From the NCBI GenBank assembly GCA_013339895.1, contig JABACO010000003.1, positions 10,848,163 through 10,912,162 of the forward strand: a DNA stretch of 64,000 nt. Direction: 5' to 3'. Below are positions 1 through 11,175 of the stretch, in pieces (within the stretch, counting starts at the first letter, position 1; each line of letters opens with the position of its first letter). The notes under the pieces are model-generated. The model worked only from the letters and a program-made list of their open reading frames with translations. It was not told where the DNA came from and ran no database searches. The translations under genes and the position numbers were made by a program. This stretch comes from Ephydatia muelleri (taxonomy: Eukaryota > Porifera > Demospongiae > Spongillida > Spongillidae).

Positions 1-14
1 TACCGGGTTTAAAT

Positions 15-286
15 AGCACTCTTCCAGCTATCCAGCCTCATTGGGGAATCGTGCACGTGTTACTTCGTGCCCACTTGCGGGTCTATAAATTATAACAACG
101 ACTTGTGTTATTTATAATACAGCATCATGTCTTGTAAAGTATCCGAAATTAGCACTCTTCCAGCTACCCAGCATGTTCGATCTCATCGTGCACGTGTTAC
201 TTAGTGCCCAGTGGCGGGTCTATAAATTATAACAACGACTTGTGTTATTTATAATACAGCATCATGTCTTGTAAAGTATCCGAAAT
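15..286. repeat. 136-bp tandem duplication, two copies
   Basis: Two head-to-tail copies (15-150 and 151-286) share the same start (AGCACTCTTCCAGCTA) and the same TATAAATTATAACAACGAC core, with a few substitutions and a divergent patch around 35-50 and 171-186. The second copy ends just before the donor-motif array starts. No ORF is associated with it. It could be a promoter-proximal duplication or the edge of a longer satellite cut by the window. Confidence 0.85.
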
Positions 287-1213
287 TGGGTCGCTTGCAC
301 AAACGTCAAATAAAAGGAATCCGCATTAAATACTATAGAGTGTTTGCTTGTGATTATTTGAATTCAGATTCTGCTTTCTTTTCACTCTGGCTTATTTCAA
401 CATTGCCATCTCCATGGAAGGCGGTAAGTATTCCTCGTTTAGTCTCTCTGGTCTTTCAATTTCGCATTCTTATGCGCAAAAAACCACATGTCTCTCATGG
501 TTTTAAATGCTCTAAAGTCGGTAAGTTCAATTCAAGCGTCGTTAGATGTCAATTTTTTAACTGAAATATTTATTTTCATCACTGTGCTTTTAACGAACAA
601 CATAAAGAGGGTAGGTGTCAAATATGCGCCAATGGGTGAAATTACGATTATATCTTCATTCATCCACTCGGTAATAAATAAAAGGCTGTAAGTTATACTG
701 TAAAATCCTCGCAGTAATTTATGCGTTCTATTTCTATAACTGATTGCATTTGAAGAAGGTAACTTTTCATAGTGCTGACCTGAGGTTATTGGTTTGCGTC
801 ACTTCCTCATCTGACTCTGCGGGATTGATGACACCTCTAGTCGGTACGTGCGTACAATACCGAAGGTTTCTTGCTTGCAATTTAATCACCATAACTTTTC
901 ACATTGCATGGTGGTGCTATCATTCAGCCGGTGAGTGTCAGTAAAAAAATCTACGCTGCATTTATGTGGCCACGTCACTTTTTCATCTACCTCATTCAAA
1001 CATGTACGTGGACGAATCAAATCAGCCGGTAAGTACCAAGCGCATGTTGCATGTCGTTCCGTTTTTTTTTTTTTTTGTTTGTTTGTTTTTTGAGCCTGAA
1101 AACTCGTAGAAATTGAAACAGCATAAAGGTTCTCAACAACTTGTTAAAATGCGTCAATGTCTTTGTTAAAGTAATCATCTTTTATCATTTCTGTATTCTT
1201 CTTTTCTTTTCTT

Positions 1214-1223
<10 letters not shown>

Positions 1224-1244
<21 letters not shown>

Positions 1245-1250
1245 GGGGGG
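1224..1250. repeat. Poly-G tract, 27 G
   Basis: An uninterrupted run of 27 G follows a pyrimidine-rich stretch. It gives a meaningless polyglycine ORF. Its exact length is unreliable in most sequencing chemistries. Confidence 0.9.
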
Positions 1251-1631
1251 TGTTAGATCCGAAGAGCAGCATGCTACATGTATAAATGTTCGGGCCATTA
1301 ATTACAGCATAATGAGTCTGGAGGATGGTGATTGCCAGACCAGGCTTCGAACGTCATTTTTCATGCGCAGTATTCACTTCATTCTGGCAAACCTTTAGCC
1401 ATGCCGGTTTGGAGTTACCGATGGTGCCACTTGTCATGTCATTGTCATGGGAATACGCGTGTTACGTATGTTGGTCATATAAATCAGTGAAAGCTCGAAT
1501 ATTAATTTGCTGAATGATGCAATTAATGGAGTATTTATATGCGCTTTATATCATATGCATGCATTGTTGGAGTTCGTTTCTTTGGCGTCAACTTTCATGT
1601 TGACGTCATCGATCGATTGCAACAAAATGGT

Positions 1632-1805
1632 CCGGCTCGATCGATACGGGAATTAACGGGCTGCAACGGAGAGTTGCAACGAGAGGACATGCATGTTTAT
1701 ATAGAGCTGTCTCGGGACCAACCATTTACGCTCTATAAAAACATGCATGTCCTCTCGCTGCAACTCTCCGTTGCAGCCCGTTAATTCCCGTATCGATCGA
1801 GCCGG
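1632..1805. repeat. Near-perfect foldback, arms of about 75 bp
   Basis: The left arm begins CCGGCTCGATCGATACGGG at 1632 and its reverse complement ends at 1805. Matching continues inward through ACATGCATG to ATAGAGC/GCTCTAT, leaving a loop of only about 15-20 bases near 1713-1728. ORFs here on both strands simply read the two arms. It may be a MITE or a hairpin-forming insertion; no clear target duplication is visible. Confidence 0.85.
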
Positions 1806-4800
1806 CAGCACGCGCATACATAAATTAATGAGGAAGCGCATGTAGATGCATGCATCCACTAAAACATCTGTTGCCCGCTGTCTCACAGAGTTGCACCTGA
1901 ATAAATATCCATGGCATTAAAAAAAAAGTGAAAACGAATTCCAATTACAGTGGTATATGGTAGTCCTAGCATCACATACACACAGGATAGGTCATCTTTG
2001 CAAGACAATGTGTATGCAGAAAATACAGTGAAATTACATAAAATATATGTTGAATTTTTAATATACGAAATTGTGTTCAACGGATGAGTCATGTGTCAAG
2101 TCTTCTGACTGCATACAGCTATACTTGTACATGTAGTATGCATGGTATTTAAGTGTGCAGCAGGATTGAGCTATTTTTGCTATGATAACTTTGCTTAATA
2201 GTTGTGTTCAGAAATTGATTATACACTGGTTCTTAATCCTTTACATGCAAAAAAAACTTACAACTAAAAAACAAAGCCGGTAAGCATCCTGTTTGCATTT
2301 TAAAACGGTACGATTTTATTATTTATTGATCTTTCACACTGCATCTTAAACGAATTTAGAGGGTAAGGATTACATTTATCATGTGCATAATACAGTCATG
2401 TAATCTTTGAATGGATGAACGCTCAACGGAAAACAACTAATAGCCGGTAGGTGCAGTATTACGTCATAGCTGTGTATATTAATGTACACTATACGTACAT
2501 TGATTTGATTGAAGCCGGTAGGTGCTCTAAACTCCGGATTCCTATACTATTCACTAATTACTCATATTCCTCATCGTTGTATGCATCAACACTGAAGCAA
2601 GTAAGTATTGTAGTGTCAGGAAGTCTATTGTATAACTACGGTTATAATGATGAAATAAGTATTGAAACATAATTTGAACATTAGGCTGTACACTACACCC
2701 ACCCTTTTCCACTATTAAAGTGTTCCCAGTGGCACACATTTCTTTTATCCCTTTTAAAGCCTTACATCCTTTAGCTCATTTAGCTCAGTGCTCTTGAGCT
2801 CTTCATTTATATATGTCTTGCTTTGCCTTTAATGAAATCACTTCCAGTTTCACAATAGACATGTATATTCTATATTACTCATTGTATACTTTGCCCTGCA
2901 ATCAACACACTGTCTGGACAGCCTGTAAGTTAAAGACATGTATCTATGTATGAGCTTTTCTGAGATGTTGGATGTAGAAACGTGGCAAAGATGCTTGCTG
3001 CATAGATTTAATTTATGCATCCTTCTGTACTTGATTTGGGCTATGACAGGTATTCAAGTTGGTGAGAAGTACTTCTGGTCATTTTTCAATGCATGATATT
3101 GAATGTTTTCATACTCCTTCAAAATCATACGGCATAGCCTGTAAGTAATGATGCTTGCTTTCTGATATTGACTATGCTTAATCCCCTGAGTTCTAATTCT
3201 TCCCAGCCTGTAAGTTACTTCGGTCGCGTATTATGCAATTCAACTCATTTATTGCATTACCCATTGAATTTCAAAGTTGGTGACACCTGTAAGTGTACAA
3301 TTATTAAGTATGGATGATTTTACATTTTGGCCTGTACAGGCATCAAGCACCGTAAGCATCCAAAAGAGTTCTGCTCAGTATGAGAATAATTTATTAACTC
3401 TGTTACTCGACTGGTTAATTTGAAGAGAGTAAGTATTGACATTTCGAGTTATAACTCTTACATTTAGAACTACATTCAGCCGGTAGGTGCCAGCTGACAA
3501 TCAGATGAAATTTGACATTTCAATTGCATATTTGAAACAATATCCATAACAGCAAGTATGTCGCATGTGCAACACTTGTTCCAATAATTGAGTTTGTAAA
3601 TTTCTTCATATTCTGCTGTCATCATTAACTACAACAAGACTGTAAGTTAATACAGCAATAGTATTATGGCTTATGGTAACTGAACGCTTTTTTTCCATTA
3701 CAAATCACTATTCAAGGCTGTAAGGATCATACCATCATCTGTATATTTCATTGATTGAATTGCTTTCACCCATTCCATCTGATGTGAATAACGCAGCCTG
3801 CAAGAGCAACTACTAAGGTCTGCTAATTTTATGTGAGTCAATGCTCTAACTTGCAACCGATCTTCAATCTCTTCAAAGTTTGAATATGCTGATGCAGCTA
3901 ATTCTATTATAAAGGTAGTTTGGACGTATTGTAGTACATTTAAGTTTCGCACTGCTCTAACCCTTGTGGTTGTTCTATAAATTGATTTCATTTTATCCTT
4001 CCCATGTTTTGATACAATCTTCCTGTGTTGGCTGTTCAAGATCCAGAGAGTAAGTAATGTTTTGAATGAAATATACTTTCTGAGTGTGTTTACAAAGTTC
4101 AGAGAACAAATGATATTCATTGTATGGACCAATGTCATTTTTTTTACCCTCCATGTATTGACTCCATGTGAAAAAATAAGAAAGTACGTTTTGGATATGT
4201 GATTATTGCATTATCAATTGAACTATATACTTTAATTGCCACACATCATTATGTACTCTCCATATGGACAAAATTGTGATCTATGGCCAGCTTGTAAGTG
4301 CAATTGTGTTGAATGGCAGTAGGTTCAGCTGCATTCTTTTATGCCTTCAACGTCACTATGAATTCATAATAAAGTCGGTAAGACTTCTGGTACTTAAAAA
4401 CAGAAGCTAATCACGAATGCAATTATTCACACCTAATTTGTTCTTCTGCATTCATAAGGACTCTCGGATGGTAAGAGACGCATGATTGACAATGAGTTAA
4501 CATATTTAATGACAGTATACATTTTACTTTAGTGTATTCCATAATATGATTGATAAATTAATCTTAAAACAGAAGGTTTCTATAATCAAGGGTATAAAGC
4601 AACACATCTGTTATTGAGCTAATCGAAGCACTTATGCCAATGGAACAGGCGCTCATAGATCATGACACATACTGCAAACCATCTAGGCACAAGATACTAG
4701 CCGTTTTCCTACCAGCTAGCTAAAATTTGGAAGATGATAGCTTTTAATGTATTCTGCATTCTTAGTACTAGGCTTTCTCAGAACATTTACCTTTAATATT

Positions 4801-4986
4801 TTAGATACTTCAAATTAATAATGTTCATTATGTGTTGTAAACATTATGTTATTCTGAAAATTTGAATGGCTTAATTAACATTGCAGAGTTAATACTCCTG
4901 TTGTGCCAAGCTTATATGTTTAGTGTTTCAAGAATATGTTTATGAGTTACAATTAGTGCGATGTAACATTTATAGTATATTATATG

Positions 4987-5203
4987 GAATTGTTGCAGTG
5001 TAAAGGGTCCTAACGCATGTTTTTTGCAAGATTGCATTGTTTTGGACATTCTAGAAGTCTGAAATGTCCTTTACACAGCAATTCTTATGCTTCTGGTCAC
5101 GGAGTTGTGAAGGCACTGAATATTTAAAATTATCCAATGCAAGCATTAGGTTTCTATTGCTTGTTAATATATGCATTAGGTCCCTTTTCACGGTTATGTT
5201 CCC
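4987..5203. mobile_element. MITE, GATCGTT/GGTCCCTTTT family, diverged copy
   Basis: The left end reads GGAATTGTTGCAGTG then AAAGGGTCCTAACGCATG. The right end reads ATTAGGTCCCTTTTCACGG then TTATGTTCCC, its inverted counterpart. The interior words AGAAGTCTGAAATGTCC and ACGGAGTTGTGAAG match the copy at 44571-44815. It sits in the motif-free gap 4480-5350 of the array. It carries no ORF and is non-autonomous. Confidence 0.7.
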
Positions 5204-6145
5204 ATGTAATTTTTAATTATTTTTAATCCCCTTTCTGTTCTTTGCAACTAGACAACAGATATGAAGGTACATAGAATTATACTGTAATTTATTTCACGTG
5301 ATGCTGCACTGTCTATTCATTGTGCATCATTCAAATACAACATTTGGATTTAAGCCTGTAAGTTATTTTACATTGTATCTGATGGATAAATTGCAATCTT
5401 TGTTCCTAAATGATGATTTGCTGCAAATAAGGAGGTACATGTACATTAACTACAGATATTATGATGGTTGTAAAATTAATCGCCCCTTTTTAAACAACTT
5501 CTGATCACACTACCATTTGCTGCAACAATCGAACTGAAACCGGTAAGTTTCTGTACAATATAACATGCAATTCATTCATCCCAATTTATATCTTCAGCAG
5601 AGCACCAAAATGGTAATGGCATTGATTTATTATAATGCTCTTACCATTGGAAATAATACGTCAAATAAATCCCTCATTATTGGTTCAGGATGTAGGTGCC
5701 ACATTTAGATACTCCGTGTTCTCACCATCTTCCTGTCTATTTGAATCCCTCTAAACGTGTTTGATTACCAAGAGGGTAAGCATTGACATCAATTTCAGTG
5801 GCTTCGCAACAGTAATTATTATTTTGACCAATATTACCTCTTGATGAATAAATAATAATGAAGCCGGTAAGTTTTAGTGAGATTGTGCAGTCACTTGGAA
5901 TGGTCAAGTTTCAATTTTCTATTCATTGCAACGCGATTTATGCATCCTCTATACCTTATTAAAGAAAGTAAGGTTGAAAAACTATTAATTACTGTGCAGT
6001 CACCACCATTTTTTATTTGCCATTATTAAAATTCCGTTTCATTTGACACAAGACTGTAAGTTGCTTTTTAAGCAAACATGTATACTAATCAACAGTGATC
6101 TCCACTCCCAATGACATCGAATACTTACCTTCCAAGGCTGTAAGT

Positions 6146-6970
6146 AAATTTATAAAATGATGCAAGTCTCTAGCTCACAATGTACTTTGCAATATACAAT
6201 CTATAGCCTACACACCGTGAGAATAAGGTAAGCTGTACAAAACAGCAATGTACACGTATGAAGAATGTTTTATATCCTTCCTGCCCTTGTCTCCACTTCT
6301 CAACAAAATACTTGCTGCAATGGCTTGCTTCGCATTTATAATGTTTTACTTACACGTTTTCAACCATGCAGTCATCTGTATTAATGGAGGTAAGATTATC
6401 CAGAATGTAAATATAAATGTACAGCCATACCATAGATAATTTCCATTTTCTTTTGGTAACAATACTATAATTATATCAAATTGTAATGTAACAGTAAATC
6501 TGACACATGACTGCTAGTAGAATATAAGTGTTTGTGTTCCTTTCATAACAAAATGCATCTCTTTTATAAGTAACTGCAACTTTGAGAGTATAAACGTGGA
6601 ATTGCATTATGTTGTTCATGCAGTGCATGTCGTATTTTTTTTAATGTAACCTTTTTACCATGGTATAATTCTTTTCAAATGTAAATAGATGATGATTGGT
6701 TGGTCATACATGCATATATGATTTTTATTGTAAACAACTAGTACATGTAGTTCACTGGAGATGTTGACTACTTCTCTGCCTTAAACTCTATGCTCACAGA
6801 TAATGGCATGGTATGGATATAATTGAGGCTTAGGACCATGAAACACATTGATCACTATTAATCTGGCAGCAAAGTTGAAAGTATTATTTGCTGTGATTCA
6901 TTTATCTGATCTCAAGTTTACTATTGACATGCATCACAACATTTTTATGCTTAACTGAACCAACACCCAC
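6146..6970. other. Non-coding interval between the motif array and the CARD-like gene
   Basis: A few isolated donor-like sites (6228 and 6390, GTAAGC/GTAAGA) continue the array weakly. No ORF with recognisable content is seen. It could hold the promoter or 5' leader of the CARD-like gene, but no clear promoter motif can be assigned. Confidence 0.4.
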
Positions 6971-8227
6971 ATGAAATTAATGGGTCATTGCATGGTTCAG
7001 GTAAGCATCACTGTAATGTAGATGTTAACCATTTTCACACCTCCATTTTGATTGTGTGTTTAAATTATAGTCATTTTGACAAGATAAACACATGTAGATC
7101 TTATGCTAATTTGAAACTGAAGATATTACCAGTGATGTGTGGTTGAAAGGGTTTTACTATGCTAAGGTGGTGGTAGGTTTCATTACCCATGCAGTTAAAC
7201 ATTTAAAAATAAAACAAATTTCGTGTTATGAATGATGAAAGCCATCATAACTGCTGCTTTGTCTACAACAGGAGGGGCATGAGACTAGTGAATATGATTG
7301 TCATACAGAATCAGATGAAGAGGTAATTTGAGCTCAACTTAGAAATGCAAACCTGCATTCTAGCAGTTTGATTAAAAACTATATTTTTATATTGTGTCTC
7401 TTTAAAACAATGCAGATATTTGCAAAGATTCAGGGTAAGTTAACCACTTTGTGAATGTTGTATATCGGACATACTCCATCATTGTGCTAAACACTTTAAT
7501 TTTTCAATATTCATGAAATGAAATTATTGTACAACAAAGCACATATGGTATATAAATTGTCAAGTTGTCCAATTCTTACATATACAAAACCCAATGCAAC
7601 CCCCCCCCACACACACACACATACAATACACACATACACACATACTAAATCACAATTAGACAGCACTGGTTCAAATTCTAGCTACTAATTCAAAACTGAC
7701 CTGTCCATCACCTCAATCAATTCCACATGTATGTGTACCTCGAGATGGTTATATACCTTTACAACCACGGTTTTGAGTGGTAATTTTCTATAAGACTGAG
7801 AGTGTGGTAGAGCATAACACAGTGGTGTATCATGCTTCCTTACCGACATGGCATGGCTAACTCTATGAAAATAAGAAGAGTTTTATTGTCTCCCTTCCTT
7901 TACATTTTTGGAAAAAAGACATTCGCCTAATTCATCATGCAACTGTACATTCTCCTCACAGAAGTGTTCCGAACAAACTATGCAGCAATGATAGAACAAA
8001 TTAAACCGACAGAAATTTATCACAAGCTGTATTCTGGTGGCTTGATAACGCAAACAGAGAGAGATAATATTTTTCAGTATGGAGACTCAAGAAAAGGAAC
8101 AACTGAACTTGTGAATGCTGTTGAACGAGCTATTGCTGCCAATCCAAGCAATTTTAAAATATTTTTGAACATTTTGAAAACAGAAAGAAGATACAGTAGA
8201 CTAATTATGTTCCTGAAAGTCAATTGA
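6971..8227 (+). CDS. Small CARD-like domain protein, four exons
   Basis: The model joins 6971-7000, 7272-7322, 7416-7434 and 7962-8227, giving 121 residues. Every junction has AG/GT borders (TTCAG|gtaagc, acaacag|GAG, GAG|gtaatt, atgcag|ATA, CAGG|gtaagt, ctcacag|AAG) and the phases close (0, 0, 1). Exon 2 is acidic (SEYDCHTESDEE); exon 3 is a 19-nt microexon. The last exon carries an all-helical domain with LYSGGLITQTERDNI and FKIFLNILK, which resembles a CARD (six-helix death-fold homotypic interaction domain of apoptosis and innate immune adaptors). The assignment is by pattern only and the protein has no other domain, so it would act as an adaptor or decoy. The start is the first ATG in frame in exon 1; earlier exons could exist in the upstream array. 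Confidence 0.6.
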
Positions 8228-9026
8228 AATTGTCATAGATACTGCCATACAGTTAATTGACAGTGTCATGTTATTTTGTTTTATACTCATACATGTATTT
8301 ATGAAAACAGAAACCAGGTCACAATATTTTGCTAGACTAAAAAAAAAAAGTCACTTCTTACACAGTTAGATTCATGTAATGCTGAATTGCTGCCTATATT
8401 ATCATGTCCTCTTCCCCGGTCCTTTTACAGCCATACATGCTCATACAACAGTGCCAATGTACAACTACTGTGGAATACAAGCTATCTATACACTTAACTT
8501 GTGCACCTAATGTGCATTACATTTGAATAGGATCTGGGGTGCATCCTTTGCCGTTAGAATGTATAAGCATACATAAAAATCCTCTACTGAAATCCCATAC
8601 TTAAAGGAATATTCTTGAAGCAGCATTTTCTAGATGGTTTTCAGTTTTATTAGTAGAACAACCAATCCATTGGCCATTCTACATTTTCCACTGTACATCC
8701 ATATTCTTACATCACTTCCTATGCTCTTATCCCAACCTGCCTGCGGACGTATGTCTGCAATGAGCAGCAACGATAACATTGATTTAGAACAAGTTAGGCA
8801 CTGCAGGGTGCACACAGACAATACTCAGTAGTAGACAGCTCTATCAGCATTCACACAATTCTTTCCCATTACAAGAACACAGCATGCATGCAATAATCGC
8901 TCGTTCATTGAGTCATTTCTGTAGGCAGCTCTCACCATGCTGTAAACACACGTGATTCGAATTGTTTGCAACGGATATATGCTCACATATACAGGCAACT
9001 TAGTTTATCACAAAATGCAGTTAGTA
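8228..9026. other. Intergenic region between convergent CARD-like and TRAF-like genes
   Basis: It holds the 3' ends of two convergent genes. Short ORFs at 8630-8831 on both strands overlap and have no recognisable domain. An A-rich run lies at 8340. Nothing else is supported. Confidence 0.5.
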
Positions 9027-10526
9027 CTATGCAATGATACAGTCTGGTTCATTGATGCCATATTTGGCCTGGAGGGCATGCAACTGTTCTTCCCTCAGTG
9101 CGACACTTTGCTCCAATGTCCTCACCTCAGCCATTCGTCCTTCAAGAGATGAGTTCATTGAACATAGAAGGTCATCCTTCTCTTTAAGACTCTGCTGGAG
9201 TGCGCCCATCCTGGCTATCAGTTCCTGAATCGTAGATTCTGAACACAGTAGCTCTAAATCCTTTTCTTCAATATCGATTCTCAACTGCTCGATGTCTGAT
9301 TTTTGAGCTGCCACTATTTGAGAGGTGAGAACTTTATTGTTCTGTAATGACTTTATCTGACTCCTGTGCGCACAAACCTCTTGTTGCAGCTTCTCATTGC
9401 TTTTAAGATGAGACTGTGCTTGGCTTTGTACTGTTTTTAGATCTGTTTGCAATGACTTGACTTGTGCAACATATTCCTTCACCTCAAAATCCCTAGCTTT
9501 CAACTTGTCTTGAAGAGACTGGACAGATAACTGCTGACTAGACAGCTGTTTAGATTGTTTCTGAATCACTTGCTGCAATTCATTTTTAATCTTTACTTGC
9601 TCTTGTACCTGGCTGTGTACAGCATTGAGCTCTGCTTGTAATGTCTGTGTTTGACTAATATAACCCTTTATTTCCCTATCTTGTACTGTCACCCTCTGTT
9701 GAATGGAGGCAAGATCCGACCCTTTGTGAGACAGTTCGGCTTCAGCCAGAGTTAATTTCTGCTTCAGAGATTCAACTTCGGCACTCTCTCTGTGGTGTAA
9801 ATGTGAAAGCTGTACGTATGCTGAATAGGCCAATTTCAGATGCTGAGGCATTTTTTTTGAAAGGTGGGACGCCACGCCTTGTTTGTTTATTTTGGCGGTA
9901 CACCCGACCTGCTTGTATTCGCATTCCACCATGGATAATGGGCACCTTGTCAAGTGCCTCTGCACACTGGCGCGCTGAATCCCTTTAGCATTGCACCCAT
10001 TCGGGCACGGGACAGGATACCTGGGACACACGGGAACGTGATCCCTGACCACCTCAGCATACGTCCCGCTGAAGTCGAGGCAGTAGTCACACCGATACGG
10101 CCTGTGATCGCATTCCGCGAAATGGGCAGTGAGATTCGCGGCCAACAGACGCTGGCCACAATCATATTTACAGGGAAAGACGGCAGAACACTGACCGGAA
10201 ACGGGATCGAGATGGCGCTTCACGTCGCCCAGTTCTCCCACCCACGGGCAGCCGTTCGATAGCTCCGGACAACGAAGTTTCAAGGAGTGGACCTTTCGAA
10301 GAAAGAATTTGTCTAGTACGGTTGTGAAGTTGGAGACCCTGCACATAGGGCACACCATGGAAGGGGAGGTGTCCAGTTGTTTGCGGATGCAACGTTGGCA
10401 GAAGTGGTTCCCGCAGCACTCCGTTTGGTGCGGATCACGTAGCACTAGCAGACAAATCGGACATTTGTATTCCTCGTCTGGTGGTTCCACAAAATCGTAG
10501 TCGAATCCGTCCTGGTCCGATGCCAT
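9027..10526 (-). CDS. TRAF-like RING and TRAF-type zinc-finger protein with coiled coil, no MATH domain
   Basis: A single-exon ORF of 499 residues. An acidic N-terminus (DEE) leads into a C3HC4 RING at about residues 22-62 (CPICL ... ECCGNHFCQRC ... CPMCR), typical of E3 ubiquitin ligases. TRAF-type zinc fingers follow at about 84-215 (GCPWVGELGDVKRHL, CKYDCG, CPNGC, VECEYKQVGC). Residues about 245-490 form a long Q/E/K-rich coiled coil with QTLQAEL and KSLQTDL-type heptads. Canonical TRAFs end in a MATH (TRAF-C) receptor-binding domain; here the protein stops after the coiled coil. It would be cytoplasmic, oligomerising and ubiquitin-ligating, probably in immune or stress signalling. The start is the first ATG, 21 codons before the first RING cysteine. 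TRAF and TRAF-like RING relatives are both possible. Confidence 0.9.
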   Translation of the reverse strand: MASDQDGFDYDFVEPPDEEYKCPICLLVLRDPHQTECCGNHFCQRCIRKQLDTSPSMVCPMCRVSNFTTVLDKFFLRKVHSLKLRCPELSNGCPWVGELGDVKRHLDPVSGQCSAVFPCKYDCGQRLLAANLTAHFAECDHRPYRCDYCLDFSGTYAEVVRDHVPVCPRYPVPCPNGCNAKGIQRASVQRHLTRCPLSMVECEYKQVGCTAKINKQGVASHLSKKMPQHLKLAYSAYVQLSHLHHRESAEVESLKQKLTLAEAELSHKGSDLASIQQRVTVQDREIKGYISQTQTLQAELNAVHSQVQEQVKIKNELQQVIQKQSKQLSSQQLSVQSLQDKLKARDFEVKEYVAQVKSLQTDLKTVQSQAQSHLKSNEKLQQEVCAHRSQIKSLQNNKVLTSQIVAAQKSDIEQLRIDIEEKDLELLCSESTIQELIARMGALQQSLKEKDDLLCSMNSSLEGRMAEVRTLEQSVALREEQLHALQAKYGINEPDCIIA

Positions 10527-10865
10527 GGAGAGGACGATTCGAAATGATCTTAATTAACTATGGTATTATTACTCTGTACCGTATTGAATGTAAAATAGAA
10601 CGCTCACTAAAATTGTTGGGGTCCGTTGTTTTTTATAAACAGACCAGACCACTATTGGAAAATAAATATTTTGGTGATCTGCACCTCTGATCTGCAGCTG
10701 GTGGCTGCAATACTTAATGATGCCAGAAGAACACCGTTGTCCGGTACATACAGTGTACGTTACATCAGTGCAGCTCAGTACATTGCACACGCGGCATTAC
10801 GTGCACTTGTACTCATACATATACATCATGATACACTTTGTGAACACATGTCGGATTTAGTTGGG

Positions 10866-10990
10866 CGTAGCCTGACCTTCGCGTTGTGGCTGAAGGTCCG
10901 CCCTTACTGGATTTGCATCCATCTGATAGTGTGATTGTGGTCATATGTGATAATCGCCCACACTCACTAAACGCAAAGGTCCGGGCTACG
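10866..10990. repeat. Imperfect foldback
   Basis: CGTAGCCTGACCTTCGCGTT (10866-10885) is matched imperfectly in inverse at 10970-10990 (AACGCAAAGGTCCGGGCTACG), with partial pairing inside. It is probably a small non-autonomous element or remnant. Confidence 0.6.
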
Positions 10991-11111
10991 CTGTATATAT
11001 ATATATGTCGGATTTACTTGATACTATGAGCTGTGCATTCATGAATCATATAGCAGTTTGAATCAGGGTGCACTTTGATATCAGTTGACAATTGTGCATG
11101 GAAAAGGTGTG

Positions 11112-11114
<3 letters not shown>

Positions 11115-11173
<59 letters not shown>
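11115..11173. repeat. Poly-C tract, about 59 C
   Basis: An uninterrupted run of C produces artificial polyproline ORFs in two frames. It is one of the longest homopolymer C runs one would expect to see, and its length may be an assembly estimate. Confidence 0.9.

Positions 11174-11175
<2 letters not shown>

Larger units (their letters stand above)
1030..2279. other. Gap in the donor-motif array, with homopolymers and a foldback
   Basis: No motif of the array is seen here. The stretch holds a T-rich run (1063-1090), a G27 tract (1224-1250) and the foldback at 1632-1805. The gap of 1251 bp is about 15 array periods, so it may be an insertion or a decayed part of the array. No gene is recognised. 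Confidence 0.5.
424..6145 (+). repeat. Strand-specific array of splice-donor-like motifs, AG-NNN-GTRAGT, about 83 bp apart
   Basis: GT donors preceded by three bases and then AG lie at 424, 521, 611, 688, 759, 844, 931, 1029, 2280, 2363, 2447, 2518, 2601, 2925, 3062, 3141, 3210, 3429, 3483, 3556, 3642, 3720, 3800 (a GC donor), 4050, 4184, 4294, 4378, 5358, 5435, 5692, 5776, 5867, 5968, 6056 and 6140. Weaker forms lie at 3289, 3352, 4471 and 5543. Within blocks most intervals are 63-110 bp. The three bases are mostly CCG, CCT, GCT, ACT, TCG, AGA or AGG. The sequence between motifs is diverged, carries many stops in every frame, and often has a TTRAY or TAAC branch-point-like word shortly before AG. 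This could be a chain of minimal introns joined by 3-nt exons, a decayed repeat, or a U1-binding non-coding RNA. The function is unknown. Confidence 0.75.

Noticed and set aside
1539-1886. Two overlapping ORFs on opposite strands sharing a protein segment
   Set aside because: Both read the arms of the 1632-1805 foldback, so the shared sequence is a symmetry effect.
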